In this document: piece by piece, positions 25,115-36,493 of the stretch | Layout: each line of letters opens with the position of its first letter | How positions within the stretch are numbered: the first letter of the stretch is position 1 | NCBI GenBank assembly: GCA_025024175.1 | Contig: QCXZ01000064.1 | Span: forward strand, 40,197,325 to 40,261,324 | Source: Rhyzopertha dominica | Lineage: Eukaryota; Arthropoda; Insecta; Coleoptera; Bostrichidae | Length of the DNA stretch: 64,000 nt | Direction: 5' to 3' | Position numbers and translations under genes: made by a program | The notes under the pieces: generated by a model | Told to the model about the DNA's origin: nothing | Databases searched by the model: none | The model's input: only the letters and a program-made list of their open reading frames with translations

Positions 25115-27046
25115 GCCTTGTACAGAAAGATAATATCAAAATTCTCGCGTCGCTTGCTCAAGCTTATCATATTGTACTTTTTTAAGTTATATTCGTAAGT
25201 CAAGGTGTGGAGATCTCTGTTAAACTTATAATGAAGCTTACCAATGACGTACGCGTTCAATTCGGTTAATGTATTTGTAATACATCGGATTCCAGACGAC
25301 ACTGGCATACTCTAGATGGCTGCCCACCAAGGTATCATAGAGAATTTTCAATGATTTTATATTGGTAAATGAAACCTAAGTTCCTAAGCGAGCGCTGTAT
25401 TATTTCTTCAACGTGCAATTCAAACCTTAGTTTGATGTGCACAATGACGCCCAGGTCCTCCATTTTATTAACAGAGATAAGAGTGTGGTTGTTTATTACA
25501 TATTTAATGGGGACCGACAGCCTATTTCTCGTGAAAGTGATGCCATAGCACTTGTCTAGGTTTAAATATAAATAATTTCTGGTACAGTATAAATATAAGT
25601 TATGTAAATCAATTTGCAAAAGCAGTGCATCATGTAAGTTAGTTATTTTTCTGTAAATTTTCATATCGTCTGCGTACAGTAGATAATTTGAGTGTTGAAT
25701 AAAATTACCAATATCATTAATAAAAATAAGAAATAGCAGAGGACCTAGATGAGAGCCCTGCGGTACACCAGGTGTTACGGGTATTGAAGACGATATTAAG
25801 TTTTTTATTGTTACAACTTGGCTCCTATTAGATAAGTACGAATTTAGCCACCTTAGCAGATTACCATGCACACCGAAATTCTCCAATTTAATAAGAAGGG
25901 AGGCATGGTGAACTTTATCGAACGCTTTGGAAAAGTCGGTATACACGGCATCCACTTGAGCTCTTTTATCCATGCTTTCTGACAGATGTTGAACAAAAGT
26001 AACGAGATAAGTTACTGTCGACCTTCCACGGAAGAAAACATCCTGACCTTCATCTATGTGTTGTTTAATATTGAAAAATAATTCATCAGTAACACAGCTT
26101 TCAAAAATTTTACCAAAAATTGACAATAGCTATATGGGACGATAGTTGGTTACTTTAGTCTGATCTCCTGATTTGTAAATGGGGACAATGTTTGCTTGTT
26201 TCCATTTGCTTGGGAACACCCCTTCATTCAAAGACTTATTGAATATATTACTAATAATAATTTTTAATCGCAACATAATCCGCCCTCTAAAAGTTCCTTG
26301 CTCGGCACCTATGTTGGTCATTAGATTTATTAGAATATACGCAAGGTACAGTTATTTCGGCTTCAATGGCCTTATGATGCCTCATCTACTAATGCTAAAT
26401 TACACTGTCTGACAATTACATTTTCCGCATTACTAAGAAACAGATCCAACATTCTACCATTATTGTTCAGTACCCCATTATATTGATTCAAGGTTAAAAA
26501 TGAGCAGGTGTCCACCAAAACTTCACAAGACGCATTACCGGTAAAAGTTGGGCTAAAACAAAGAGTTTCGTCGGAATATGACCAAGAAATCAAAGATAAG
26601 TTAAAATCGCCTACTATTACAATATAATTATTTTTATGTCGGTCACAAACATTAGAGATACTGTTCATTAATTTTACTATGTCGTCCTTGCTACCGTAAG
26701 GGGGAAAGTATACCGAAGAGACCAACAACACATGTTTTTGTTCATCAAGGAGTATGGACACCCATATAAAGTCGAAAACGTCTGAAACAATATATTCACC
26801 TATGATTGTTGATTTGTATTTGGTTGAAACCGAAATTAGTTGAAATTTAATTGTTCTGATGGTTTGAGCCTGATTACAGTGCTCCCAGTCTCCACTCTTG
26901 TCAGGTAAGCTTTTTCTGCTTCTGTCAAAACGTCTTACTGACACATGGAAATTGAGGATATCGTGCACAATATTTTGCATAGAACCATGACTCGTTTTCA
27001 AAACTGTAGCAGTTTTATCCAGGATAATACGATTATTTTCTTTCAC
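25115..27046 (-). pseudogene. Non-LTR retrotransposon, endonuclease-RT polyprotein relic (CR1/jockey-like)
   Basis: Minus-strand order: partial endonuclease with YIVIVGDFNLSL and RMLDLFLSN (26372-27046); after a one-base frameshift HHKAIEAEITVP and a 'NF-stop-RADYVAIKNYY' linker; then RT with GVFPSKWKQANIVPIYKSGD and TNYRPI (26130-26321); an in-frame TAG at 26130-26132; then LLSIFGKIFE, YTDFSKAFDKVHH (block A), TPGVPQGSHLGPLL (block B), YADD (25665-25676) and LGVIVHIKLRFELHVEE. The C-terminus continues as GSHLEYASVVWNPMYYKYIN, a frameshift, then SKRRENFDIIFLYKA. The RT core from 25335 to 26126 is open for 263 codons with catalytic Asp residues intact. The endonuclease N-terminus is missing, and about 200 residues between endonuclease and RT are deleted near 26250-26270. 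Confidence 0.9.
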
Positions 27047-27049
27047 TAA

Positions 27050-29090
27050 GGCTTCAACTGCCGAATAAGACTCGGGCTTGACCAGATTGGTGATAAACTG
27101 CTACGGAATTGAGCCGGTTTTTAATTTTTTTTTATTCCATATTGAAGCTTCAGTCTATGTGCAAAAAAAACTAATAAAAGAACGCTGTCACTTAAAGTCA
27201 TTAACAGAGCCTTCTGATCTTAAATAACATTTCTGTCAACTATTAAGACATCTATTTGGAGCATTTCAACGCACTTGTAAGGTTTTCATTGCACTCGGCT
27301 GTGTTTGTTCAATTCTCATTATTTAAAACAGTCTGTCCCAATATGAGGGAAGCTGAGAGAGGGATGTAGAACAAAATCGTACAGAATACAACTGACTCTA
27401 TGAATAAATAGGTATGAGAAATTAAAAATATCACTTTTACTTCTAGAACTAAAATTTTTCCCAGAATATATTTTATGAAACTTTAATGGCAAGATTTTTC
27501 TTCCCAATCAAGGTACGTTATGCTGTTGTTATGAGGGGTAACCTTAGTTGATAGGCCTTCGCTATCCACGCCTACCATTAATATTTCATTCTAATCATTC
27601 TATAAACAAAGAAGTTGTAATCCACAATCCAAAATAGCCGACTTGTAAAAAACTATGGTTATAATTCGACTAACTGCGGATTCCACAAACATAGCAAAGA
27701 ACCTCCGCCCCTGATCGGCCTTATAAAAACATACACCGGCCTAACGAAATCCACCTCCTAGAGCCTACCCTGGAACCTGCACTGAGTTTCACGTTAACGG
27801 CTATAGTTTTGTTATTAACACGTTGCGAAACAAAATTAAACAAAAAAACTATTTTAACATAAAAAGGTGTATTCATTAATCTAATTATTAGGTGCAACTG
27901 TATCTGCAGTAACAATTATTTTGTTACCAGTTCGGGGGAAACTTATGTTTTTTGTCACTACTTACTTATTTGTTTATAAATTGTAGGTGACTGGGCTCAT
28001 CTGAAAGACATTTGCGCGTTATGTATTACTCAAGCAAACTGAATCATAGTAAAAAGATTTACTTACAATGTTTGTAATCTTTTTGACTCCTTTACTTTAT
28101 ATCTAAAATCTGAATTGCTCGAAAGCTTTGAAATTGCTTACAGAAGACAAATACGTACAACTATACTGCCATTATGCTTTTAAGTCTGTGCTCAACTTCA
28201 CATAAATATTTTCCCGCACATTCATAAGTTTGCTATTGGAAGTGCAGGTATCCCTTTTGTGCAGGCGATGACAAAAATTTTTCATATGGGCCTGCATCTT
28301 CAATTTAAAGTAAGTTTTACTTAATATTTAAACACGACGTGAACGATGATCTTGGCCACAACTTACACCAAAAGGCTTTGTATAGCCCATAGTTCAAATT
28401 CAGCCTTAGTGTCAGGGGGAATTTGTTAGATACAGGAAGTGTTCGTTGCCTGAACTTTGACTGAAATAACTATCGATTATAATTATTATCAGGTTGCGCT
28501 ATGTTCGCTTTATTTAAGACTGGTTAGGCTTTATGGGTAAATATTCATCCCGGGCGGGTATGTGTACTTACGAGTATCTAAGGCGTATAGATCCTTTTTA
28601 TATCACTTTTTAGTCTTCGAAGAGTGAACTGCAAAGGAATTTTGGTGTACAAATGCAAGGAANTGTAGGGAAATAGGCATTTCTAGAAATTTTAGTGGTT
28701 TACAAGGAAATGTAAGAAAATTTGGACAATTTCAGGAAANTNTGCGGAATTGTAAAAAATGTCAGGAAATTATTGAGAATACGGGATTATGGTGCATGTG
28801 CATAGTACTCTGTGGGTGCGCGCGGTGCGGCTACAAGCAGCCACGCGTTTTTACTTGTCACATGAGTGAAGTGCTAGAAAGAAGCAGATCAATTTCCCTT
28901 CAAACAATTGTTACTTGCGTGCACACAATTTAATCAAACTCAGACATTAACTGCGAAGAAATCCAGGTATACTTCGGGCAGATATGTACAAACATCTGCG
29001 TTCGGAAAAAAAGAAAAGAAAGCGAAAGTACTAAATCAATGACAAGCAGATATTCAACTATAATTTTCTTCATGAAATTCATAATAATAA
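27050..29090. other. Intergenic DNA with a short degenerate repeat
   Basis: No gene recognised. Around 28640-28790 a short-period degenerate repeat is visible, built on AAGGAAATGTA / CAGGAAATT / GGAATTGTAA units, and it contains several N bases. The remainder is AT-rich without motifs. Confidence 0.45.
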
Positions 29091-29094
29091 CGAC

Positions 29095-29945
29095 ACTACC
29101 AAAGCCCAAAGAGATCTTGATACTTTATTTAAATGATGTGTTTGCAATAATATGTCATTAAATTTATCAAAGTGTAACATTATTAAATTCGCTTTAAAGA
29201 AAACCCCAGTCTGGAGATTATACAATTGAGCACCATCTACTGACTATCGTGACTTGGGAATTGTTATCGGTTGTAAAATGAAATTTGAATCTCATATAAA
29301 CATAATAAAAAATAAAAAATATTAAACGACAATCTATAGGGATTTCACCAAAGTAATACCTATAATAAATTATATAAAATTTGGTTAGTTCAATCCTTGA
29401 CTGTTTGTGCATTATTTGGAGTCCTTATTACGTACTTGACATTAATCCTATTGAGCGATTTAAAAGAAACTTTGTAATTTAGAATCAAATTTGTATAAGA
29501 AAAGATAACATAAAGATACAGTCTTTAGAAATACGTCGTCAAAATCATATGATTATCTTAGATAAGAAGATTCTTAACAGTATGATTGAATGTCTTAACC
29601 TGCTTCAGTTGTTTAATTTGAGGATTCTGAGTTATCCAACACGTATTCAGGACTTGCCTGTGACTGATAAGTCATCGTTCAAATTATGGATACCATATAT
29701 CTTTGGGTAGAGTTGTACGTCATTTCAACGAGCTATCTTCTGAGATTGACATATTCAGTTGTAGTCTTTACGTCATAAAGATCACCATCACCTAAAAACC
29801 TAGATGAATGTGTCGTTCTCTCTTTGCGAGTAAGCATGTATTGATAGATAGACGTTAAATTTTGATTTTCTTATAACGTATTATATTATTCTGTTGCTGT
29901 TTCACCATTTTTGGTAATAAAATTTTTATTATTATAATTCATTTT
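29095..29945 (+). pseudogene. Non-LTR retrotransposon 3' relic
   Basis: A + frame reads TKAQRDLDTLFK-stop-CVCNNMSLNLSKCN, the post-palm block in which a Trp normally stands at the stop. It continues with YRDLGIVIGCKMKFESHI, the conserved 'RDLGV' block. Later parts of the C-terminal region are only faintly visible and full of stops. The sequence ends in a TTATTATTATAATT-like tail near 29925-29942. The wording is close to that of the neighbouring element at 30.55-31.77 kb (RDLGVVIDSQLSFSPHI), so the two are probably related families or an older copy of the same one. Confidence 0.7.
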
Positions 29946-30550
29946 AGCATAAAGGAATTATGCAGAGGACTGAAATAATTCAGTGTTAACTCTATAATAA
30001 CAGACGATACAAAAACATTTGTTTTCGCCGACAAAAAGCGAAACAGCTGTTAGAATGCAAAACCCAACTTACTAAAGTTGAAAAACCAATATTAAATTAA
30101 AGTTTTCACAGATGAGCTCAAATTGTCTGAAGATTTGGGAAGAAAGTAAGAAAGAAGACTAGAAGACCACCTTAGATAAAAACCAACCTGAGGAAGACAT
30201 TTGTATTGCATTTGGTGATAATGCAACTAATGGCGACGCAATTAGCCATAATTTTAATAAAATTTCTGGTGACCTTACGGTCTATTCATACGATAGTGAA
30301 CAAGATTCAAGAGCCAGTTACATCTGAAAGACTTCTCTACCAAAGTGTTCCAAATACTCATTATGAAAGCTCCTAATTTTTACACGCAAAGGTCGACGAA
30401 AAGGACATGGTGATAAAGAAATCATCTTACTGTTGGCTTTTAGAATAGTCAAGTGGAAGAATTGGTAAAGATAGATTAGGATGATTTATATGAAATACGC
30501 GATGAAACACAAAGCCAAAAAGAGTGCAGAGAAATTGAGAAGAGAAGAGA
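29946..30550 (+). pseudogene. Possible Tigger/pogo-type transposase tail, left part
   Basis: In + frames there is RRKGHGDKEIILL, then NSQVEELVKID and DDLYEIRDETQSQKECREIE. This recalls the region after the DDE domain of Tigger-like proteins (R-K-G-x-T-x-I-L-T-x-x-P-x-K-x-x-L-E). A matching acidic tail resumes at 31775 beyond the inserted retroelement (YEEETEILSFDDSTD). The similarity is loose and the frame has stops. It is offered because the two halves fit together around an insertion. Confidence 0.3.
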
Positions 30551-31533
30551 ACGAAGTGCAGGTATATAGAAATGTTAAATCCGCACAATTTAATACACCA
30601 ACTGGTGTGACACAAGGCTCAATTCTTGGTCCTTTACTTTTCAATATTTACATTAATAGTGTGAAGGAGCAGTTGTCATGTCCGTTTTTGCTATACGCAG
30701 ATGATTTAAAAATATTCAATGTAATTAATTCGGAATCTGATTGTGTTGCATTGCAGAAGTCTATTGATTCCTTTGTTCAGTGGTGTAGCCACAATAGACT
30801 GACAGTCAATATCTCTACATGTTGTGTACTAACGTGTTCTCGCAAAATCAGTAATTTTACTTTTGATTATAATATAAATGGCATTATTTTGGAGAAACGT
30901 TCTCGAGTTCGGGATCTTGGCGTTGTCATTGATAGTCAGCTGTCCTTCTCTCCGCACATTGAGAAAATTTGTGAGGATGCTTTGAAGATGCTCGGTTTTG
31001 TAAAGAGAAATACCAGAGGTTTTGTAAATATTGATACGCTCTTGTCTTTATATTATTGTTATATTAGAAACAAATTGGAATATTGTTCGTTGGTCTGGAG
31101 CCCCCATTATGACAATCATGTAAATGCCCTGGAAAGAGTTCAACGAAGGTTTTTGAAATATTTGTATTTTGTTAAATATCACGCTTATCCTGTACAAAAC
31201 TACCCACAATGTGTTTTACTTGCAACCTTTTCTCAATCTGCGTTAGTCGATAGAAGATGCTACTCTTCTGTTTTGTTTTTGTATAAGTTAGTTGATGGCA
31301 CTTTTGTATCTCAACCATTGTTACAGATGCTAAAATTTCAGATCCCGCGACCAGCTAGTAGATACACTACTCTGTTTAGCTATGAAGTCACTAGTACCAT
31401 GCACCACTTTAATTCTCCACTATATACTGCTGTGAGAAACTATAATAAGTACAACCAAACCCTTGACCTGTTTTGTGGTAGTAGCTTAACATTTAAGAAA
31501 ATTTCTAAAAATGTAATAACTGGTATTCCATAG
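30550..31533 (+). CDS. Reverse transcriptase C-terminal half and connection domain
   Basis: This is the coding part of the truncated element. RT residues surviving are blocks B to E, with YADD intact and the GVTQGS turn (usually GVPQGS) changed at Pro to Thr. The thumb/connection region holds L-E-Y-C-S-x-V-W and an ERVQRRFLKYLYF helix, the normal arrangement in CR1/jockey-type elements. Without block A and its first catalytic Asp the product cannot be an active polymerase. There is no dedicated start codon. The ATG at 30481 lies in flanking DNA. Confidence 0.75.
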   Translation, partial: NEVQVYRNVKSAQFNTPTGVTQGSILGPLLFNIYINSVKEQLSCPFLLYADDLKIFNVINSESDCVALQKSIDSFVQWCSHNRLTVNISTCCVLTCSRKISNFTFDYNINGIILEKRSRVRDLGVVIDSQLSFSPHIEKICEDALKMLGFVKRNTRGFVNIDTLLSLYYCYIRNKLEYCSLVWSPHYDNHVNALERVQRRFLKYLYFVKYHAYPVQNYPQCVLLATFSQSALVDRRCYSSVLFLYKLVDGTFVSQPLLQMLKFQIPRPASRYTTLFSYEVTSTMHHFNSPLYTAVRNYNKYNQTLDLFCGSSLTFKKISKNVITGIP

Positions 31534-31732
31534 TGTTTATTCCTCTAATTCCACTCTGACTTTATGTACCTTTTTTTTTCATTATTGTCTTTGTTATACA
31601 TAAATTCATTCATTTTTTGTATTCTTTGAATTATAGAATCTAGTTCAATTTNTGCATACATGAACATTTTTGCTGATTGTTTCTGTTTTTGTATTTATCC
31701 TGTAATTGGACTTAATTGTCTGCTGGATAATA

Positions 31733-31735
<3 letters not shown>

Positions 31736-31766
<31 letters not shown>
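31736..31766 (+). repeat. (ATT)n microsatellite tail
   Basis: About ten ATT/TTA units directly at the 3' end of the truncated retroelement. It is part of that element's tail. Confidence 0.9.
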
Positions 31767-31769
31767 TCG

Positions 31770-32070
31770 GATATATCCTACGAAGAAGAAACAGAGATTT
31801 TGTCTTTCGATGATTCCACTGATACAGAATTATTTTCTTCCGGAGATTCAGATAACAATAAAACGTTGGAGAATGTGGAAAAGGAAAAACTTATCAAATA
31901 AATTTTATGCTGTTTATTATGATCAGCAGTGATGAAAATCAATGAAGAGGAACCAGCTGCCATTAGAATGAAAATAAAGATAGTGATATTTTCTACTGGC
32001 CGAAACACGATTACCAGGTCTGTTAGAAACAAGGAATTTATTTTTATGAACCTACTGATGTGAAATAAAA
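31770..32070 (+). pseudogene. Possible Tigger/pogo-type transposase tail, right part
   Basis: The + frame starts YEEETEILSFDDSTD and FSSGDSDNNKTLE, an acidic stretch. A later frame gives FYWPKHDYQV, recalling the W-P-x-x-D-D motif near the end of related proteins. It would continue the left part at about 30.2-30.55 kb if the retroelement were absent. Weak evidence. Confidence 0.28.
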
Positions 32071-34689
32071 ATGATTGTAGTTTTATTTTATTTGGTCAAC
32101 TTTCACTTATTTCTAATTTCAATTAGATGAATGAAGCTATCTTTCTGTAGGTACCTACTTACAAGCTTTTGAAGCTAGCATATAACATGTCTATTACGGC
32201 ATTAGTAAATTACTTATTACAGGGATGATTAAAAAAGAGGACATTATAACTACAATAGAAATAGCAAAAGTGTATACAAAACACTTGCATTAAAAAAATA
32301 ATATGAGAAACACGATAAATTGATGTGTTGCAAGTTTTCATCATAGTATATAAAACATAACACGCTTTGAATCGCATAGTAGTTAGCGCATGGTAAGCAG
32401 GTATTAAGCGAAAAGTGTGGGTAGTATGAATGGCTACATTTTAGGTAATCCGGTATAAAGCGTTGCAGTCACTACGTAAAAAAAACAATTTTACTCAAAC
32501 GCTGACTGTCACAAAGTCGCCAACATACTGTTCTGTAACCTTCAGGAGTATTTGACAAACTGCTTTGGCTTGACAATCATTTGTTCTTGAATTAAATATA
32601 TAATTATAACGGCCCTTGTACGCTAACGCTGGTGTATTTATCGTTCGCCAATGTATGATTTACTTATTGTTATTATTTATGTTAAGCATTTATTTAAAAC
32701 TAACCAATAATGGCTAACATCTCTATTTTGTAAAGGCACACTAGTTATTATTAGAAAACCTTTAATAAAAGACCAATAAATATGTTTGCCGCTATGGTAT
32801 ACCTTATTAGATTGTATTGGTATGATATGTAAGCAATTTTAAATTAAGCAGATTCAATATTCCATAATGCTCCGATATATGAAGAATATTTACCACAAAT
32901 AGAATGTTTTATTTCTAATAAATTAGCTACTTACTGCAGGTAGTTTGTAAGCTATTTTAATAGTCAACAGTATTGTTTAGATAATGCACAGTCCAAACCA
33001 ATAATCCTGAAGCATAATTCGCAGCGTATATACTAATCGGAAAAATTACAGTTCTGATAGCCGCATACAAAGCGCAGATTGTTAAGGCTGCAGTTCGTGT
33101 CATAATAAACAGCAATAAAATTATTGGCCGTACAAAGTATCAGAGAAATAATTAATTAGCAGTTGTATGACCCTATGCGTAAATGAATTACAAGTTCGCC
33201 TTCAATAAGCCATAAAATTGAAACAAACAGATTGAATCAGACATTTTAGTTCAATAAAACGATTCTCTGTACTCTGACTTCAAGGAGATATAATTAAATT
33301 CGCCCTGAATAGAAATAAATCAGCGTTCTAACGGCAAAATTATAAAAACACACATACTCAGTCACTTAATAAGATTTATGACACATAATACTAATTGAGA
33401 TAAATTCAATGGAAGCCGTTTTTTGCTGAAAATTAATAAGCAACTAGCGGTCTATTTTATTAAGCTGTAAGAAAACACTCTTACGACGTGGTAGGAAAAG
33501 AACACGCAAGATACCTACCCGTAAATGTTATCGAATTCCTAGCGTATACGATAAAACAACAAAACAGCGTAAATAGTAGAATGGTAGAAAAAAAAGATCT
33601 AATGTTAATAATTAAAAAAAAATAACGGTCGCGAATGCCATGAAATGAACCAGTGTAATGCTTATTCAAACTTTCCAATGAGACATTCAACAAATTTAAT
33701 TTGTTAGCATAAAGCTTCGAATGCATAATTTGGTAATGTTTACTTTTATAAACTACTCAATTATAGTATTTAATTTGCTTTTCGGGATATAGTTGGTTTG
33801 GTTCACAAAATTACATATGTTTACAATCATTTAACACTGGCACAAATTAACCGTCCGTGAATACGTAGAATTGATGTAGTTTCAGTTCTTAAATAGTTAA
33901 ACATCTCAAGCTGCTAAGTCGCATCAATTTAGTTGAGATGTTCTGGTTAATTACTAATAATAATTAATTAATAATAATAATAATAATAACTAATTATAGT
34001 TGCCTTAATAGCATCAATAACGGAACTACAAGATGTGCGAGTGCGAAACAAAACCGAAAAATTAAAAATTATTTGTCGGAGCGAAACCCAAACTCGAACC
34101 TATATATATTCTTTATCCTGAATCGACACAAAACCGAAACTAAAGAAATAACAATTCAGAGCCCTGCCTTGGTGAAAACATTATAATTTATTATGACGTA
34201 ATTCCAAACAAAAATGTACTAGCTGTAACCATATAATAATGTCCATCTTGTATTTAGTAATCCAAAACTAAACTTGTTAGGAACAAGTAAATATGTCATT
34301 TAAAGTGGCCATTATTCCGAACGAAATGCGTTTCTTACTCAAATGTAAAAGGAAACAGCAGGCGAGCTCGGGCTAGGGCAACAGCCAAGAACTGTAAAAG
34401 AAACAGGACGGTCCGAACAGAAGGGATTCTAAAAAACGTGTGTGGTGTAATGGTGTGTCCACGTTCAATTACCGGTGTGAGAGCTATTTATTTATAGAGT
34501 TACTATATGCTTACCAAAAAGAATACTAAGTGTACTGGCCATTATTGCACTTGTAAGGGCGGCAGTGTGCGCGCGGCTAATTAGTAGTCTGGTGGTAGTG
34601 GCTACAAGACGAGGGTCTGTTCAACATAATATGTATATATCAGGGATGCGTGTGGGACCCTGGACGCCAATGGTGGAATGGTGAGCCCA
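32071..34689. other. AT-rich intergenic DNA with one microsatellite
   Basis: No gene recognised. An (AAT)n run with AATT interruptions lies at about 33955-33989. Around 34340-34640 composition becomes less AT-rich before the fold-back repeat, without any motif. Confidence 0.45.
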
Positions 34690-36493
34690 ACCTGTTGGTC
34701 CAGTTATCGTGCTCACCCAATTGACGGCTGTATTTGAAGTTTTAGCAAAAATGTTTAAAATAAAAGTTGTATCAACTCGATAATGCAATATAACACATTT
34801 ATGCAGCGTTGCCAGATTTCGAGTAATGAACCAACCTTGATTTTTTTCAAATAGAACCACCTACTTCTATACCGGATTCTGATAAAACGTCAAATTCAAA
34901 TATTAAGATACATGTGCCCTAAAATTAACAGTTTCGGAGATGAGCATTTGTGGTCCAGTTATCGTGCTCACTCAGTAGACGGTTCTACTAAAAAAAATGC
35001 AAGTTTGGTTCAGTACTCGAAATCTAAAAACACCGTAAATGTGCTATATCGCGTTATCGAGTACTCCTTGATTGCTACAATTTTCTTCTAAAATTTCAAA
35101 TAAAGCCGTCAATTGGGTGAGCACGATAACTGGACCACCCATGCGTATCTCCGAAACCGTTAATTTTAGAGCACATGTATGTGAATATTTTGTTGCTCAG
35201 AATTTGATGTATAATCAGATTACGGCATAAAAAGTAGGTAGTTCTATTTTAAAAGTTTGGGTCATTACTGGAAATCTGGCAACTCTGCATAAATGTGTTA
35301 CATTGCATTATCGAGTACTCCTTGGTAGAGTTGGGGATAATCGGATGATTGAAAGAATTGGAATGTTCAGATTCCGAAGACGTTAATAATCGGAATAATA
35401 TTCGGAATCGGAATAAAGTGGGCGAAGCGTCGCCGTCGGTCAGAATAGAATCGACAGGCGAGTCGCCTTAGTTCGGGGTCTTTCGCTTCCCCATGCGATC
35501 GAGTTGCAGTTGGTGTTTAATATATTCAAATTTAGATCAGATTTCGTGGTTATACCCTTCAATCTAAAGGATTCTTTAGCGTTGCCCTATGCAGAAAGAT
35601 TACCATGCACAATATTGCAATACCTATTATGGCTTAGTTATAGGTACATGAATGTTACGTAAAACTATACTTAGAATTTGTTTACTTACCAAAAATTGCA
35701 TACGGTGTGATTATGTCATTTCTGTATTCTGCATAAATTTTCAATGAGATCTTGTTATCGGTGTTCAATTTTATTCTCATATTATTTTCTGTACTTAAAC
35801 ATTATTGAAATTAAAAGCTAGTCATGGTTAATAACGACAATGATTATAATAAATAAGAAACTCACTGCTTCTGTCAGACAGAATCGTATTGAAGTTTACA
35901 CAATTCCGTTTTTGCATTTGGAAATAATATTACGGAAAGTAGCGTGTGAAAAACGGCATCAATACCGAGCAAGCGTAAGCGATCATGTATTTCGACAGGT
36001 TTCCAAGTTTTGATATTATAACTTGCCTATGTTTTGTATTGTATTCTACTTGTTTTTGTATTTGAACGAATATTCCAACAAACAGCCAGCGGAATGAGCT
36101 TATTGTCGGTATCGAACAAGCGCGAGCGATCGCGTAATTCGGTAAGTCTCTAAGTTTCGATACATAACCCACCTTCCTTGCGCGAGTTGTTTCCTATTCC
36201 GATTCTAGTTTATATTCCGATTCCAGTATAAAAAGTTTCCATCGCATCCTGTGGTGGTTATCATCGGTATGACAGTAAGCGCGAACCGTGTGCGCGGTGA
36301 AAATAATCGTATTCCGAATATTCTGAAATAATCGGAATCATCCGAATATTAGAATAATCGAAAACATTCCGAATATTAATTCGGATAGTCCCAACTCTAC
36401 TCCTTGGTTCCTACAACTTGTATTTAAAAGATTTTTTCCAAAACTTCAAATAAAGTCGTCAATTGGGTGAGCAGGATAACTGGACCAGCCTGT
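34690..36493. repeat. Fold-back (long inverted repeat) element, interrupted by a hAT insertion
   Basis: The 20-mer GGTCCAGTTATCGTGCTCAC occurs on + at 34697 and 34952. Its reverse complement occurs at 35117-35136 and, with one mismatch, 36467-36486. After removing the inserted 1074-bp hAT element and one 8-bp target duplication, the structure is about 720 bp. It comprises two head-to-head arms of about 360 bp, each containing two diverged units of about 255-268 bp. Other words mirror across the centre near 35045, such as TTAATTTTAGAGCACATGT against ACATGTGCCCTAAAATTAA and the GTTGCCAGATTT blocks. No coding region is visible. It is a MITE or fold-back type repeat. Confidence 0.8.
35326..36399. 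mobile_element. Non-autonomous hAT element, 1074 bp, nested
   Basis: Terminal inverted repeats start TAGAGTTGGG at both ends (right end reads CCCAACTCTA). The 8-bp duplication CTCCTTGG flanks the element at 35318-35325 and 36400-36407. An 8-bp duplication plus this T/CA-G-x-G-x-T-G-G-G terminus is diagnostic of the hAT superfamily. Subterminal regions are rich in GAATATTC and ATTCCGA words. Inside are two direct repeats (near 35955-36010 and 36105-36160) but no transposase, so it must be mobilised by another element. It sits within the fold-back repeat. The equivalent site in the sister unit near 35079-35086 is uninterrupted. Confidence 0.9.

Larger units (their letters stand above)
30550..31768 (+). 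mobile_element. 5'-truncated non-LTR retrotransposon with (ATT)n tail
   Basis: The open frame 30481-31533 (350 codons) is element-derived from about residue 25 onward. It has RT block B TGVTQGSILGPLLF, catalytic YADD (30694-30705), the RDLGVVIDSQLSFSPHI block, RNKLEYCSLVWSPHYDNHVN and a C-terminal region ending at TAG 31531-31533. No internal stop or frameshift breaks it, so it is the youngest-looking non-LTR copy in the window. The first 25 or so residues are flanking sequence read through. A 3' untranslated region of about 200 bases ends in an (ATT)n run at 31736-31766, the usual 3' end of such elements. RT N-terminal half and endonuclease are absent through 5' truncation. Confidence 0.85.

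Noticed and set aside
33955..33989. (AAT)n run as a possible retroelement tail
   Set aside because: No coding remnant or target duplication beside it; treated as a simple microsatellite.
35930..36172. 80-codon minus frame inside the hAT element
   Set aside because: Covers two internal direct repeats and has no transposase motif; repeat structure explains the open frame.
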